Below, one piece after another: positions 1 to 8,806 of a stretch of 64,000 nucleotides of DNA. This DNA is from Hartmannibacter diazotrophicus. Lineage in GTDB: Bacteria > Pseudomonadota > Alphaproteobacteria > Rhizobiales > Pleomorphomonadaceae. The translations under genes and the position numbers were made by a program. The notes beneath the pieces are model-generated. The model saw nothing but the letters and a program-made list of their open reading frames with translations, was not told the origin of the DNA and did no database searches. The stretch covers positions 124,001 to 188,000 of the forward strand of contig NZ_LT960614.1 in assembly GCF_900231165.1 (NCBI RefSeq), in the 5' to 3' direction. Each line of letters starts with the position of its first letter. Positions within the stretch are counted from its first letter, which is position 1.

Positions 1-487
1 TCCTGTAGTCGCCCCAGCGGGAATAGGGATAGGTGGAGATCGCGGCGTCGATGGCGCCGATGGCCCGCGTGGCCGCGTCGCCACTCAGATGCACCATGAT
101 TTCGGGGTCGTTGCCGTACCAGCGGCCGTCGGCAACCTGGGAGTTTCGGCGCACCGGCTGCCCCCAGCCGACGACGTCGTAGCGGATATACTGTCTGGCG
201 CCAGCCGGTTTCAGGACGATCCAGCTGTGGTGCGCGAAGATGCCCCGCCAGCGGCCGACACGGCTGGCAAGAAGGTAGACTTGCGCCTCGGGGCGGCTGT
301 CGGCTTGCGGAAGCAGTCCGGCCGACGACCAGTTCGCCGAACGCCATGAGGCCGGCCATCCCTCGAGGACGGAATAGGCCGCGTAGCTGCCAAGCGGCGC
401 GAGATAGGCAAGGGCGAAAAGGGCAAGGCCCCGGCGCCACCATCGCCTGGGTCGTCTGGCTGCGCTGAGAGTCTGCTGCATCGTCAT
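1..487 (-). CDS. DUF3750 family protein, partial (3' end beyond window)
   Basis: The reverse strand carries an open frame from an ATG at 487 (second ATG at 481) that runs off the left edge. The N-terminus is basic, followed by one hydrophobic segment (about residues 19-40, rich in Ala/Leu/Tyr), so it is probably a membrane-anchored or exported protein. The remainder contains the features of the DUF3750 family: a GIFAxHSWIV strand, an IRYDVVGWG segment, and a DGRWYGNDPE segment. The function of DUF3750 is unknown. The C-terminal part of the domain lies outside the window. It is divergent from fmt, with about 150 bases between them. Confidence 0.75.
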   Translation of the reverse strand, partial: MTMQQTLSAARRPRRWWRRGLALFALAYLAPLGSYAAYSVLEGWPASWRSANWSSAGLLPQADSRPEAQVYLLASRVGRWRGIFAHHSWIVLKPAGARQYIRYDVVGWGQPVRRNSQVADGRWYGNDPEIMVHLSGDAATRAIGAIDAAISTYPYSRWGDYR

Positions 488-635
488 GGCATCACAAACG
501 ATGCACGGTCCGGGCGCGAATGCCAGTCACAATGCCGCCAGATGCGGAAACCGGCACCGCCTGCTGCTGCGGGATTGACGCACGGGGCGGCTTCGGGGCA
601 TCACCCCGCCAACGATCATCACCGGGAAAGCCGTC

Positions 636-1586
636 TTGAGCCTGCGCATCATCTTCATGGGAACGCCCGATTTCGCCGTTCCGACCTTGACCGAGATCGT
701 CGGGCACGGCCACGAGGTCGCCGCCGTCTATTCCCAGCCGCCCCGTCCGGCCGGCCGGGGCATGGCCCCGCGTCTGTCGCCGGTTCATGCCCGCGCTGAG
801 CAACTGGGTCTCAAGGTGCTGACGCCGGAGAATTTCAAGGCGGAGGAGACGCGGGCCGAATTCGCCGCCTTCGACGCGGATGTCGCTGTCGTCGTTGCCT
901 ATGGGCTGCTTCTGCCGGAGGACGTTCTGGAGGCGCCGGATATGGGCTGCCTCAACCTTCACGGCTCGCTTCTGCCGCGCTGGCGCGGCGCCGCGCCATT
1001 GAACCGTGCGATCATGGCGGGCGACAGCCGCTCCGGCGTGATGGTGATGAAGATGGAAAAGGGCCTCGACACGGGGCCGGTCGCGATGGCCGAAGAGGTG
1101 GCGATTACCGCCGACATGACCGCTGGCGACCTGCACGACCGCCTTTCCGCCGTCGGCGCGGACCTGATGATCCGTGCGCTTGCCGCTCTTTCGCGCGGCG
1201 GACTCGTCTTCACGCCGCAGGCCGAGGACGGCGTGACCTACGCCCGTAAGATCGAGAAGGCCGAGGCGCGGATCGACTGGTCCCCTCCCTCCGCCGAGGT
1301 GAGCGCCCATATCCGGGGGCTGTCGCCGTTTCCCGGCGCCTGGTTCGAGGCCGATCTCGGCAAGGGCGTGGAGCGGGTCAAGGTCCTGCGCACCTTCGCG
1401 CTCGACGGGAATGGCGCACCCGGCACCCTGCTGACGACGGAGGGCGATGTCGCCTGTGGCGAGGGCGCCATCCGGCTCGTCTCCGTCCAGCGCGCCGGCG
1501 GCAAGCCGATGGCCTTTGCCGATTTCCTACGCGGCACGAAGCTCATGCCGGGCGAGAGTCGGCTGGCTATGGAGGCGGAAGGCTGA
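636..1586 (+). CDS. fmt: Methionyl-tRNA formyltransferase
   Basis: Transfers a formyl group from 10-formyl-tetrahydrofolate to Met-tRNA(fMet) for translation initiation in the cytosol. The 316-residue product has the family's usual length. The catalytic Asn107-x-His109 pair and the following [11 protein letters not shown] loop are present, as is the catalytic Asp near 144 (KGLDTGP). The C-terminal OB-like domain starts near residue 210. The start is TTG at 636, preceded by a GGGAAAG ribosome site at a good distance, and gives the standard [14 protein letters not shown]-terminus. truA follows 4 bases after the stop, so the two are almost certainly cotranscribed. A def gene, often next to fmt, is not seen here. 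Confidence 0.97.
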   Translation: MSLRIIFMGTPDFAVPTLTEIVGHGHEVAAVYSQPPRPAGRGMAPRLSPVHARAEQLGLKVLTPENFKAEETRAEFAAFDADVAVVVAYGLLLPEDVLEAPDMGCLNLHGSLLPRWRGAAPLNRAIMAGDSRSGVMVMKMEKGLDTGPVAMAEEVAITADMTAGDLHDRLSAVGADLMIRALAALSRGGLVFTPQAEDGVTYARKIEKAEARIDWSPPSAEVSAHIRGLSPFPGAWFEADLGKGVERVKVLRTFALDGNGAPGTLLTTEGDVACGEGAIRLVSVQRAGGKPMAFADFLRGTKLMPGESRLAMEAEG

Positions 1587-1590
1587 CCTG

Positions 1591-2328
1591 ATGCCCCGAT
1601 ACCGCATGCTCATCGAATATGACGGAACGCCCTTCGTCGGCTGGCAGCGCCAGGCGAATGGCGTTTCCGTGCAAGGGGTGATCGAGGAGGCGATCGGCAA
1701 GATCACGCCGGAAAAGATCACGCTGAAGGGGGCGGGCCGCACGGACACGGGCGTTCATGCCACCGGGCAGGTCGCCCATGTCGATCTTGAAAAGGTCATG
1801 CCCGCCGATACGCTGCGCGATGCGACCAACTTCCATATCGAGCCGCATCCCGTTTCGATCCTTGCCGCCGAGGTCGTCGACGAGACCTTCGACTCCCGGT
1901 TTTCGGCAACGAAACGGCATTATCACTACCGCATCGTCGATCGCCGCGCGCCGCTGGCGCTCGACCGTTATCGCGCCTGGCACGTGCGCAAGCCACTGGA
2001 TGTGGACGCGATGCAGGCGGCGGCCGGTGTCCTCGTCGGCCATCACGACTTCACCACCTTCCGCTCCACGCATTGCCAGTCGAAAAGCCCGGTGAAGACG
2101 CTCGACGGCATCGACATCACCCGCGAGGGCGAGGCGATTGTCTTTCACGTCTGGTCGCGTTCCTTCCTGCACAACCAGGTGCGTTCGATCGTGGGGTCGC
2201 TGAAAAAGGTCGGTGACGGAAGCTGGACGGCCGGCACGCTGGCCGCCGCCCTCGATGCCCGTGACCGCAGGGCTTGCGGGCCGGTCGCCCCGGCGCACGG
2301 ACTGACGCTGACGCAAGTCGATTACTGA
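1591..2328 (+). CDS. truA: tRNA pseudouridine(38-40) synthase
   Basis: Converts uridines 38-40 in the anticodon stem-loop of tRNAs to pseudouridine. The 245-residue product has the [12 protein letters not shown] signature, with catalytic Asp at about residue 52, and the downstream RxYHYRI and [11 protein letters not shown] segments typical of TruA. ATG 1591 was chosen because it gives the conserved [19 protein letters not shown] start. The frame is open further upstream, but only as an overlap into fmt. It lies immediately behind fmt in one operon. In many relatives dapE/dapD are in the same neighbourhood; here they lie 5 kb downstream. Confidence 0.97.
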   Translation: MPRYRMLIEYDGTPFVGWQRQANGVSVQGVIEEAIGKITPEKITLKGAGRTDTGVHATGQVAHVDLEKVMPADTLRDATNFHIEPHPVSILAAEVVDETFDSRFSATKRHYHYRIVDRRAPLALDRYRAWHVRKPLDVDAMQAAAGVLVGHHDFTTFRSTHCQSKSPVKTLDGIDITREGEAIVFHVWSRSFLHNQVRSIVGSLKKVGDGSWTAGTLAAALDARDRRACGPVAPAHGLTLTQVDY

Positions 2329-2426
2329 TCGGCACGTCAATTCTTTGACTTTGCCTGCGGGAGACGGAAAATTAGCCAAAAGTCAATGCGATCCATGCAA
2401 GAACAACGAAGACGAACGACGGATCG

Positions 2427-4166
2427 GTGGGGACGATGGCGACGGAAGAGGGCAGCGGCGAAAACACGGACATCTTTGCCGCGCGGCCGTGGGTGAAGAG
2501 TTATCCCGCAGGCGTTCCGAAAAATGTCGATGACGACGCGATCCCGACGCTCGCCGACCTGATCCGCGACATATTCGAGCGCCACGCCGGCAAGCCGGCC
2601 ATGGAAAGCTTCGGCGTTCGGATGACCTATCGCGATGTCGCAAGGACGGCTGACGCCGTTTCCGGCTGGCTGCTGCAGCAGGGCGTCGGCAAGGGCGACC
2701 GCGTCGCGCTCATGATGCCCAACGTCATGGCCTATGTGCCGACGCTGTTCGGCACGCTGCTCGCCGGTGCGGTGGCCGTCGGCGTCAACCCGCTCTACAC
2801 GGCGCGCGAACTCGTTCATGTGCTGCGAGATTCGGGAGCGACCGTTCTTTTTGTCCTGGAGAATTTCGGTGCGACGGTCGAGGCCGCGCTGGCGGACATC
2901 GAATCCTCCGGCGGCACGAAGCCGAAGGTCGTCGTCGTCTCTGCCGGCGATCTCCTCGGCCTCAAGGGACGGCTGATCGATTTCGTTGCGCGCCACGTGA
3001 AGAAGATCGTCCCGGCCTCTTCACTGCCGGGCGCCATCCGCTTCGCCGCCGTTCTTGCCGAGGGAGCTGGTGCACCAGGGGCGCGGCCCGAAATCGCCCC
3101 GTCGGACATGGCCTTTCTGCAATACACCGGCGGGACCACGGGCGTTGCCAAGGGGGCGATGCTGACCCACCGCAACGTGGCGGCCAACATTCTCCAGTCA
3201 GAGATCTGGCTGAAGACGAGCCTGCAGGACAAGCCGAACCCCGTGACCGTCTCGGCGCTGCCGCTCTATCACATTTTCGCGCTTCTCGCCTCGGCGCTTG
3301 TCATGTCGCGCTTCGGCGCCTGCCAGATCCTGATCGCCAACCCGCGCGACATCAAAGGTCTGGTGAAGACCCTGAAGAAGAGGCGTTTCAACGTCATCCT
3401 CGTGATCAACACGCTGGCGCGGGCGCTCCTCAACAACCCGGATTTCCGGCGGCTCGACTTTTCCGGTCTGCGTCTTTCCGTCGCCGGCGGCATGGCCGTG
3501 CAGTCGAGGGTCGCCGACGAGTGGAAGGCGGCGACCGGCCGGCCGCTGATCGAGGGATACGGCCTGTCGGAGACCTCGCCCGTCGTTTGCCTCAACCGGG
3601 CGGATATTGCCGATTTCACTGGCGCGATCGGCTATCCCCTGCCGTCGACGGAGATTTCGATCCGCGATGAGGCAGGCAACGTCGTCAGGGCCGGCCAGAA
3701 GGGCGAGCTTTGCGTGCGTGGGCCGCAGGTCATGGCCGGCTACTGGCGCCGGCCGGACGAGACAGCCAAGGTGATGACGCACGACGGCTTCTTCCGCACC
3801 GGCGACGTTGCGACCATGGACGCCCACGGCCTCGTGACCCTCGTCGACCGCCTCAAGGACATGATTCTCGTCTCGGGCTTCAACGTCTATCCGAACGAGG
3901 TCGAGGATGTGATCGCGGCCCATCCGGCCGTTGCCGAGGTCGCCGTGGTCGGACGCCGGGACGAAAAATCCGGCGAGGCGGTCGTCGCCTATGTCGTGTC
4001 CAAACCGGACACGGAGGTGGACGAGGCGGCGCTGCGCGAGCATTGCCGAAAGAGCCTCACCGCCTACAAGGTGCCCCGCGAGGTGCACTTCATCGAGGCC
4101 ATACCGAAATCCAATGTCGGCAAGATCCTGCGCAAGGACTTGAGGCTCCTTGCCGACGGCGGTTGA
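2427..4166 (+). CDS. Long-chain acyl-CoA ligase (FadD-like, AMP-binding)
   Basis: Predicted to activate fatty or dicarboxylic acids to acyl-CoA through an acyl-adenylate. The 579-residue product has the adenylate-forming P-loop YTGGTTGVAKG (about 233-243), the LSETSP motif (about 379-384), the GYWxRPDET segment and the LKDMILVSGFNVYPNEVE hinge of the C-terminal subdomain. A near-terminal Lys in SNVGKILRKDLR is the expected catalytic lysine. Start is GTG 2427 or ATG 2436; both have imperfect ribosome sites. It is a single gene with no beta-oxidation partner next to it. The exact substrate cannot be read from the sequence. Confidence 0.9.
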   Translation: MGTMATEEGSGENTDIFAARPWVKSYPAGVPKNVDDDAIPTLADLIRDIFERHAGKPAMESFGVRMTYRDVARTADAVSGWLLQQGVGKGDRVALMMPNVMAYVPTLFGTLLAGAVAVGVNPLYTARELVHVLRDSGATVLFVLENFGATVEAALADIESSGGTKPKVVVVSAGDLLGLKGRLIDFVARHVKKIVPASSLPGAIRFAAVLAEGAGAPGARPEIAPSDMAFLQYTGGTTGVAKGAMLTHRNVAANILQSEIWLKTSLQDKPNPVTVSALPLYHIFALLASALVMSRFGACQILIANPRDIKGLVKTLKKRRFNVILVINTLARALLNNPDFRRLDFSGLRLSVAGGMAVQSRVADEWKAATGRPLIEGYGLSETSPVVCLNRADIADFTGAIGYPLPSTEISIRDEAGNVVRAGQKGELCVRGPQVMAGYWRRPDETAKVMTHDGFFRTGDVATMDAHGLVTLVDRLKDMILVSGFNVYPNEVEDVIAAHPAVAEVAVVGRRDEKSGEAVVAYVVSKPDTEVDEAALREHCRKSLTAYKVPREVHFIEAIPKSNVGKILRKDLRLLADGG

Positions 4167-4478
4167 AGCCGGTCGCGCAGGCCCGATGGCTCCGCAAAGA
4201 AGCCATGAATCGAGTAGGTTTGGATCGCTGCAAAGACTGACTTGCGGCAACGATCGATGACTGTTCACTTTGAGCGAACGGTCTCCTTACCATCCTTTCC
4301 TTTGTCATGAGGCCCCGAAACCCGATATCGGTCGCATGTGTTCCTGTTGGGAGCGGCCATGATCCTGCGGCTTGCCGCGAGGCTGTTCGCGCCGCTCCGA
4401 CGCCATGAATATGGAGCATGCCCTTGTTGGCCGGACCCGGTCCGCTCGGGAAATGCTCTGGAGGAAGGAGAAGCGGCC
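4167..4478 (+). other. Intergenic region, no gene seen
   Basis: The 312 bases between the acyl-CoA ligase and the dioxygenase hold no recognisable gene. The dioxygenase frame is open back to 4338, but that extension does not resemble the family. The region presumably carries the dioxygenase promoter; no clear operator palindrome was found. Confidence 0.5.
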
Positions 4479-5429
4479 ATGTCGCTCGAACTCGGCGGTA
4501 TCCACCATCTGACGGCCATCACGGCCGATGCCCGTGCCAATGTCGCCTTCTACACGCAGGTTCTCGGCATGCGGCTCGTCAAGAAGACCGTAAACCAGGA
4601 CGACACCAGCGCCTATCATCTGTTCTACGGTGACGGTGAAGCGACGCCGGGCTCCGACATCACCTTTTTCGAATGGCCGGTGCCGCCGGCCGGCCGCGGC
4701 ACCCATTCGGTGATCCGGACCGGCTTTCGCGTGTCGGCAGACAGCCTCGGCTGGTGGCATGAGCGTCTGTCGGCTGCCGGTGTCGTCGTCGACGAAGTGG
4801 GGTTGCGCGACGGCCGGCTCAGCCTCGGATTCGAGGACCCGGAAGGCCAGCGCCTGATGCTGGTCGACGATGGCGGCGCCTACGAGACCCATCCCTGGAC
4901 GGACAGCCCCGTGCCGCCGGACCACCAGATCCGCGGCCTTGGACCGATCGTGATGAGCGTGCCGAGGCTCGATCGCACGGAGCCGGTGCTGACCGCCCTC
5001 ATGAACATGCGCGAGGTCAGGACCTATCCCCTGCCGGAGGCGCCTGAAAACACCGTCCACGTTTTCGAGATGGGGCCCGGCGGCCCAGCGGCCGAACTGC
5101 ATGTCGCCGTGCAGCCTGGATTGCCCTTTGCCCGGGAAGGCGCGGGCGGCGTCCATCACGTTGCCTTCCGCACCCCCGGATACGAGGAACTTTCCGCCTG
5201 GACGCAGCGCGTCTCCGAAGCCCGCGTCCGCTCGAGCGGCGAGGTGGAACGCTATTACTTCCGTTCGCTTTATTTCCGTGAGCCCAATGGCGTCCTCTTC
5301 GAGATTGCCACCGATATTCCGGGCTTCACGGCGGACGAGCCGCTGGAAACGCTCGGCCAGAACCTGTCCCTGCCGCCTTTTCTGGAGTCTCGGCGGGCCG
5401 CGATCGAGGCCGGTCTGAAGCCGGTCTGA
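4479..5429 (+). CDS. Ring-cleaving dioxygenase, VOC/glyoxalase fold (MhqO-like)
   Basis: A 316-residue protein made of two tandem VOC (glyoxalase/bleomycin-resistance fold) modules. The first begins [11 protein letters not shown]; the second contains [14 protein letters not shown] and ends [14 protein letters not shown]. These supply the His, His and Glu ligands expected of a metal-dependent extradiol-type dioxygenase. Relatives (MhqO/LinE/PcpA type) cleave hydroquinones or substituted quinols. ATG 4479 is chosen because a GAGGAAGGAG ribosome site sits just upstream and the family N-terminus begins here. The next gene, 45 bases downstream, is the esterase that accompanies such dioxygenases in quinone-resistance operons such as mhq of Bacillus. 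Substrate is inferred, not shown. Confidence 0.87.
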   Translation: MSLELGGIHHLTAITADARANVAFYTQVLGMRLVKKTVNQDDTSAYHLFYGDGEATPGSDITFFEWPVPPAGRGTHSVIRTGFRVSADSLGWWHERLSAAGVVVDEVGLRDGRLSLGFEDPEGQRLMLVDDGGAYETHPWTDSPVPPDHQIRGLGPIVMSVPRLDRTEPVLTALMNMREVRTYPLPEAPENTVHVFEMGPGGPAAELHVAVQPGLPFAREGAGGVHHVAFRTPGYEELSAWTQRVSEARVRSSGEVERYYFRSLYFREPNGVLFEIATDIPGFTADEPLETLGQNLSLPPFLESRRAAIEAGLKPV

Positions 5430-5474
5430 TCGGGTGCAGGGAGTGAAGACGGCGCAAGCCGGAAGGACAAGAAC

Positions 5475-6149
5475 ATGAACGTCATGGACCTTTGGAAGAG
5501 CACGGGCACCGGCCCGCATGCCGGCCAGCCCGTCAGCCACGTCGGGGCGCCGCTGGACAAGGCCGCCGCCGCCATGATCCTGCTGCACGGACGCGGCGGC
5601 AGCGCGCCGGACATTCTTTCGCTTGCCGAGGCCTTCGGTCGTTCGGATGTCGCCTATCTGGCGCCGCAGGCCGCCCACAACACCTGGTGGCCGCAACGCT
5701 TCATCCAGCCGGTGGCGGCGAACCAGCCCTATCTCGATTCCGCACTCGACACCGTGGGCACCCTTGCCGAGACGCTGGTCGCGGCCGATATACCCCGCGA
5801 AAAGATCGTGCTGCTCGGCTTCTCGCAAGGGGCGTGTCTGGCGCTGGAGTTCGCCGCCCGCAATCCGAGGCGATGGGGCGGCGTGGTCGGTCTCAGCGGC
5901 GGCCTGGTGGGGTCCGACGACGAGTTCGGCCTTCGCCAGGGCTCCTTGGCGGCAACGCCCGTCATTCTTGCCTGCAGCGACCGGGATGCCCATATCCCGC
6001 TGCTCAGGGTCAGGATGTCGGCGAAGGTCTTCGAGGCCATGGGCGCCGCTGTCGATTGCCGGATCTATCCCGGCATGGGCCATACGGTCAGCATGGAGGA
6101 GGTCGGCCTTGTGCGGGACCTCATGAAAGCCGTAACCCTCGCCGCCTAG
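5475..6149 (+). CDS. Alpha/beta hydrolase, phospholipase/carboxylesterase family (MhqD-like)
   Basis: A 224-residue serine hydrolase. The nucleophile elbow GFSQG places Ser118; Asp171 (CSDRDAHIP) and His203 (GMGHTVS) complete the triad. LLHGRGGS near residue 37 forms the oxyanion-hole strand. It belongs to the carboxylesterase family that includes YpfH and MhqD. It lies 45 bases after the VOC dioxygenase on the same strand, and a GGAAGGACAAGAAC ribosome site precedes the ATG. The pairing suggests hydrolysis of ring-cleavage products or esters of quinone compounds; that role is inferred from the neighbour. Confidence 0.88.
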   Translation: MNVMDLWKSTGTGPHAGQPVSHVGAPLDKAAAAMILLHGRGGSAPDILSLAEAFGRSDVAYLAPQAAHNTWWPQRFIQPVAANQPYLDSALDTVGTLAETLVAADIPREKIVLLGFSQGACLALEFAARNPRRWGGVVGLSGGLVGSDDEFGLRQGSLAATPVILACSDRDAHIPLLRVRMSAKVFEAMGAAVDCRIYPGMGHTVSMEEVGLVRDLMKAVTLAA

Positions 6150-6221
6150 ACATAGCGGCAAACCGGCCTGTCACTTGGGCGCGGGCCGGGCCGGGGCAAG
6201 GATTGCAGGAAGGGATTTGGG

Positions 6222-6527
6222 ATGAGCGATGTCGTGACGCCTCCGAAAACGGTGACGCGTACGAAGACCGAGCGCCCCAAGCTCTACAAGGTCGTCCTGC
6301 TCAACGACGATTTCACGCCGCGCGAATTCGTGGTCATGGTCCTCAAAGCGGTCTTTCGCACCACCGAGGACGAGGCCAGCCGCATCATGATCACGGCGCA
6401 CCAGAAGGGCGCCTGCGTGGTCTCGGTCTATCCGCGCGACGTCGCCGAGACCAAGGCCATGGAAGCGACCGATCTCGGTCGCCAGGCCGGGTTTCCGCTG
6501 ATGTTCACCGCCGAGCCCGAGGAATAG
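6222..6527 (+). CDS. clpS: ATP-dependent Clp protease adaptor ClpS
   Basis: Delivers N-degron substrates to ClpAP. The 101-residue protein has the ClpS core starting LYKVVLLNDDFTPREFVVMVL, where the Asn-Asp-Asp segment forms part of the pocket for destabilising N-terminal residues. It continues with the conserved MITAHQKGACVV helix. The unstructured N-terminal extension of about 22 residues is usual. clpA is not adjacent. The gene is well separated from the upstream hydrolase (72 bases) and faces the DUF1127 gene across a terminator. Confidence 0.95.
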   Translation: MSDVVTPPKTVTRTKTERPKLYKVVLLNDDFTPREFVVMVLKAVFRTTEDEASRIMITAHQKGACVVSVYPRDVAETKAMEATDLGRQAGFPLMFTAEPEE

Positions 6528-6554
6528 CCGCAGGGCGGCAGGCAGCACGGCTTC

Positions 6555-6593
6555 AGAAAAAGAGGGCGGCAACCGTGACCGGTCGGCCGCCCT
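6555..6593 (-). terminator. Rho-independent terminator of the DUF1127 gene
   Basis: An 8-bp perfect stem (AGGGCGGC at 6563-6570 with GCCGCCCT at 6586-6593, loop 15) is followed on the reverse strand by CTTTTTCTG at 6555-6562. The T-tract on the reverse strand fits a terminator for the leftward DUF1127 gene. The stem may also help stop rightward clpS transcription. Confidence 0.65.
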
Positions 6594-6612
6594 TCAGTCT
6601 GTCCGCATCCGA

Positions 6613-6870
6613 TCACCAGGGGCGTGAGTGGAGGCGGGAAGACGACGTCGGTTCGCGCGAGACGTGCCGCGCCACGCCCTCGATTTCGCTGCGGCTGAGG
6701 CCGATGTCCTTCAGTGCGGCGTCGCTGAGTTCGCCAAGGCGCATCGCGGTCTTCTGCATGGCGCGATGGGTCTGGTAACGGGTCCAGAGACGCCGTAGCG
6801 TGGCAAGAAGGCGGACGCCGAACTGTTCGGCGCGGCGGACCTCGTGCGATGAAGCAACAAGACGAAGCAT
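6613..6870 (-). CDS. DUF1127 (YjiS-like) small protein
   Basis: An 85-residue basic protein. The C-terminal half has the DUF1127 core: LGELSDAALKDIGLSRSEIEGV (positions about 50-70), a short Arg-rich domain common in alphaproteobacteria. Some family members bind RNA and affect phosphate and RNA metabolism, but this one has no assigned function. ATG 6870 is chosen because GGGAGA stands 5-6 bases upstream; the frame is open for 39 more codons that look non-coding. It is followed by a terminator and is probably monocistronic. Confidence 0.8.
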   Translation of the reverse strand: MLRLVASSHEVRRAEQFGVRLLATLRRLWTRYQTHRAMQKTAMRLGELSDAALKDIGLSRSEIEGVARHVSREPTSSSRLHSRPW

Positions 6871-7052
6871 GATGATCTCCCGATGTGATTGACCGGCGGT
6901 CTCGCCAGTCCATGATGCGATCATGCGCCATGCCCCCTGACACCGTTGCGTCAGGAAGTTTTGGGGAGAAGGCCCGGCTGCTGACAACGTGGTGTCAGGA
7001 GCGTTAGGCTAGAAGCCGCGCCAGTCATTCCTCAGCCGGTGGGAGATTTTTC

Positions 7053-7769
7053 GTGCGCAGAGCCGATCGACTCTTTGAAATCATTCAGCTTCTGCGCCGG
7101 AAGCCGACGGTGCGCGCCCGCGATCTGGCCGAAGCGCTGGAAGTCTCCGAGCGCACGATCTACCGCGACATCCGCGATCTCATTGTCAGTGGCGTGCCGA
7201 TCGAGGGCGAGGCGGGAATCGGCTACGTGCTGCGGGCGGGTTTCGATCTGCCTCCGCTGATGTTCAAGGAGACCGAGATCGAGGCACTCGTTCTCGGTGC
7301 CCGCATCGTCGAGACCTGGGGCGACAAGGAGCTCTCCGAGGCGGCTTCCGACGCCATCGCCAAGATCGAGGCGGTGATTCCCGAGCAGCTGCGCGGCTAC
7401 ATGGCCCAGACGGCGCTGCTGGCACCCTCCAACTACCGCATGGAGCCCATCGAATTCGACCTTGGCGAGATGCGCCGCGCGGTCCGCAATCTCCTGAAGG
7501 TTCGCTTCTGCTACAAGGACGTGCTGGGTCACGGCAGCGAGCGGACGGTCCGCCCCCTGTCGCTCGCCTATTTCGGTCCGGTCTGGGTTCTCGCGGCCTG
7601 GTGCGAACTGCGCGACAATTTCCGCACCTTCCGCCTCGACCGGATGGCGGACTTCGCCGTGACCGAAGAGCATTTCCGGCAGGAGCGCGGCAAGACCCTG
7701 CACGACTTTCTCAAGCGCCCGGAGACCTGGACGCGCGGCCCCCTGTCGCCCGAAGGTCAGCAGGACTGA
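7053..7769 (+). CDS. YafY-type transcriptional regulator (HTH + WYL domain)
   Basis: A 238-residue regulator. Residues 1-55 form an HTH_11-type winged helix (RRADRLFEIIQLLRR, then LEVSERTIYRDIRDL). A helical linker follows, then a WYL-type ligand-sensing domain with the FRLDRMADF segment near residue 198. WYL proteins are thought to sense nucleotide-like ligands. The start is GTG 7053 with GGGAGA about 7 bases upstream. It is divergent from the DUF1127 gene. Target genes are unknown. Confidence 0.88.
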   Translation: MRRADRLFEIIQLLRRKPTVRARDLAEALEVSERTIYRDIRDLIVSGVPIEGEAGIGYVLRAGFDLPPLMFKETEIEALVLGARIVETWGDKELSEAASDAIAKIEAVIPEQLRGYMAQTALLAPSNYRMEPIEFDLGEMRRAVRNLLKVRFCYKDVLGHGSERTVRPLSLAYFGPVWVLAAWCELRDNFRTFRLDRMADFAVTEEHFRQERGKTLHDFLKRPETWTRGPLSPEGQQD

Positions 7770-7931
7770 GGCTCCGATCCCACCTGGACGTGACGCCTTG
7801 CTCTGTGCGCATCCGGCCTCTGGCCCTTGGCCGCGATCCGCTGTAGGGTCCGCCCGATTTTTTGAAAGGCGGTGCGAGGTTCGCTGGCTTCCGCATCGCC
7901 GCGACCGTTCGAGGGAAGGACCGGGACGACC

Positions 7932-8774
7932 ATGACCGATACATCGCTTGCCGCTGCCATCGAAGCCGCCTGGGAGGCGCGCGCCGACATCACCACCGCC
8001 ACGACGGGCGACGTGCGCGATGCGGTGGAGACCGCGCTCGCCATGCTTGATTCGGGCAAGGCACGCGTGGCCGAAAAGGTCGACGGCGCCTGGCAGGTGA
8101 ACCAGTGGCTGAAGAAGGCAGTTCTCCTCTCCTTCCGTCTCAACGACATGTCGGTGATCCCCGGCGGTCCCGGAAACTCGACATGGTGGGACAAGGTCCC
8201 ATCCAAGTTCGAGGGCTGGGGCGCGGCCGAGTTCACCGCCGCCGGCTTCCGCGCCGTGCCCAACTGCACCGTGCGCCACTCGGCCTACATCGCCCCCGGC
8301 GTCGTGCTGATGCCGTCCTTCGTCAACCTCGGCGCCTATGTCGACAGCGGCACCATGGTCGACACCTGGGCGACCGTCGGCTCCTGTGCCCAGATCGGCA
8401 AGAACGTGCATCTTTCGGGCGGCGTCGGCATCGGCGGCGTTCTGGAGCCCATGCAGGCCGGCCCGACCATCATCGAGGACAACTGCTTCATCGGCGCCCG
8501 CTCCGAGGTCGTCGAGGGTGTCGTGGTCGGCGAGGGCTCGGTGCTTTCCATGGGCGTCTTCATCGGCGCTTCGACCAAGATCGTCGACCGCAGCACGGGC
8601 GAGATCCACATCGGCAAGGTGCCGCCCTATTCGGTGGTCGTCTCCGGCTCGCTGCCCGGCAAGCCGCTGCCCGACGGCACGCCCGGCCCGTCGCTCTACT
8701 GCGCGGTGATCGTCAAGCGCGTCGACGAGCAGACCCGCTCCAAGACGTCCATCAACGAACTTCTGCGCGATTGA
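7932..8774 (+). CDS. dapD: 2,3,4,5-tetrahydropyridine-2,6-dicarboxylate N-succinyltransferase
   Basis: Succinylates tetrahydrodipicolinate in the succinylase branch of lysine/diaminopimelate synthesis. The 280-residue protein carries the left-handed beta-helix hexapeptide repeats (about residues 110-230: [20 protein letters not shown] and following turns) and the C-terminal [10 protein letters not shown] tail typical of DapD. ATG 7932 gives the family start [15 protein letters not shown]; upstream codons are non-homologous. dapE follows 32 bases downstream, so the two successive-branch enzymes are cotranscribed. Confidence 0.97.
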   Translation: MTDTSLAAAIEAAWEARADITTATTGDVRDAVETALAMLDSGKARVAEKVDGAWQVNQWLKKAVLLSFRLNDMSVIPGGPGNSTWWDKVPSKFEGWGAAEFTAAGFRAVPNCTVRHSAYIAPGVVLMPSFVNLGAYVDSGTMVDTWATVGSCAQIGKNVHLSGGVGIGGVLEPMQAGPTIIEDNCFIGARSEVVEGVVVGEGSVLSMGVFIGASTKIVDRSTGEIHIGKVPPYSVVVSGSLPGKPLPDGTPGPSLYCAVIVKRVDEQTRSKTSINELLRD

Positions 8775-8806
8775 TTTTCGCGGGCGGGCGGGGCTAGATC
8801 GGCGCC

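Noticed and set aside
4305-6161. A 618-codon reverse-strand frame
   Set aside because: It is opposite the dioxygenase and esterase, whose motifs and ribosome sites are clear; the reverse translation matches nothing.
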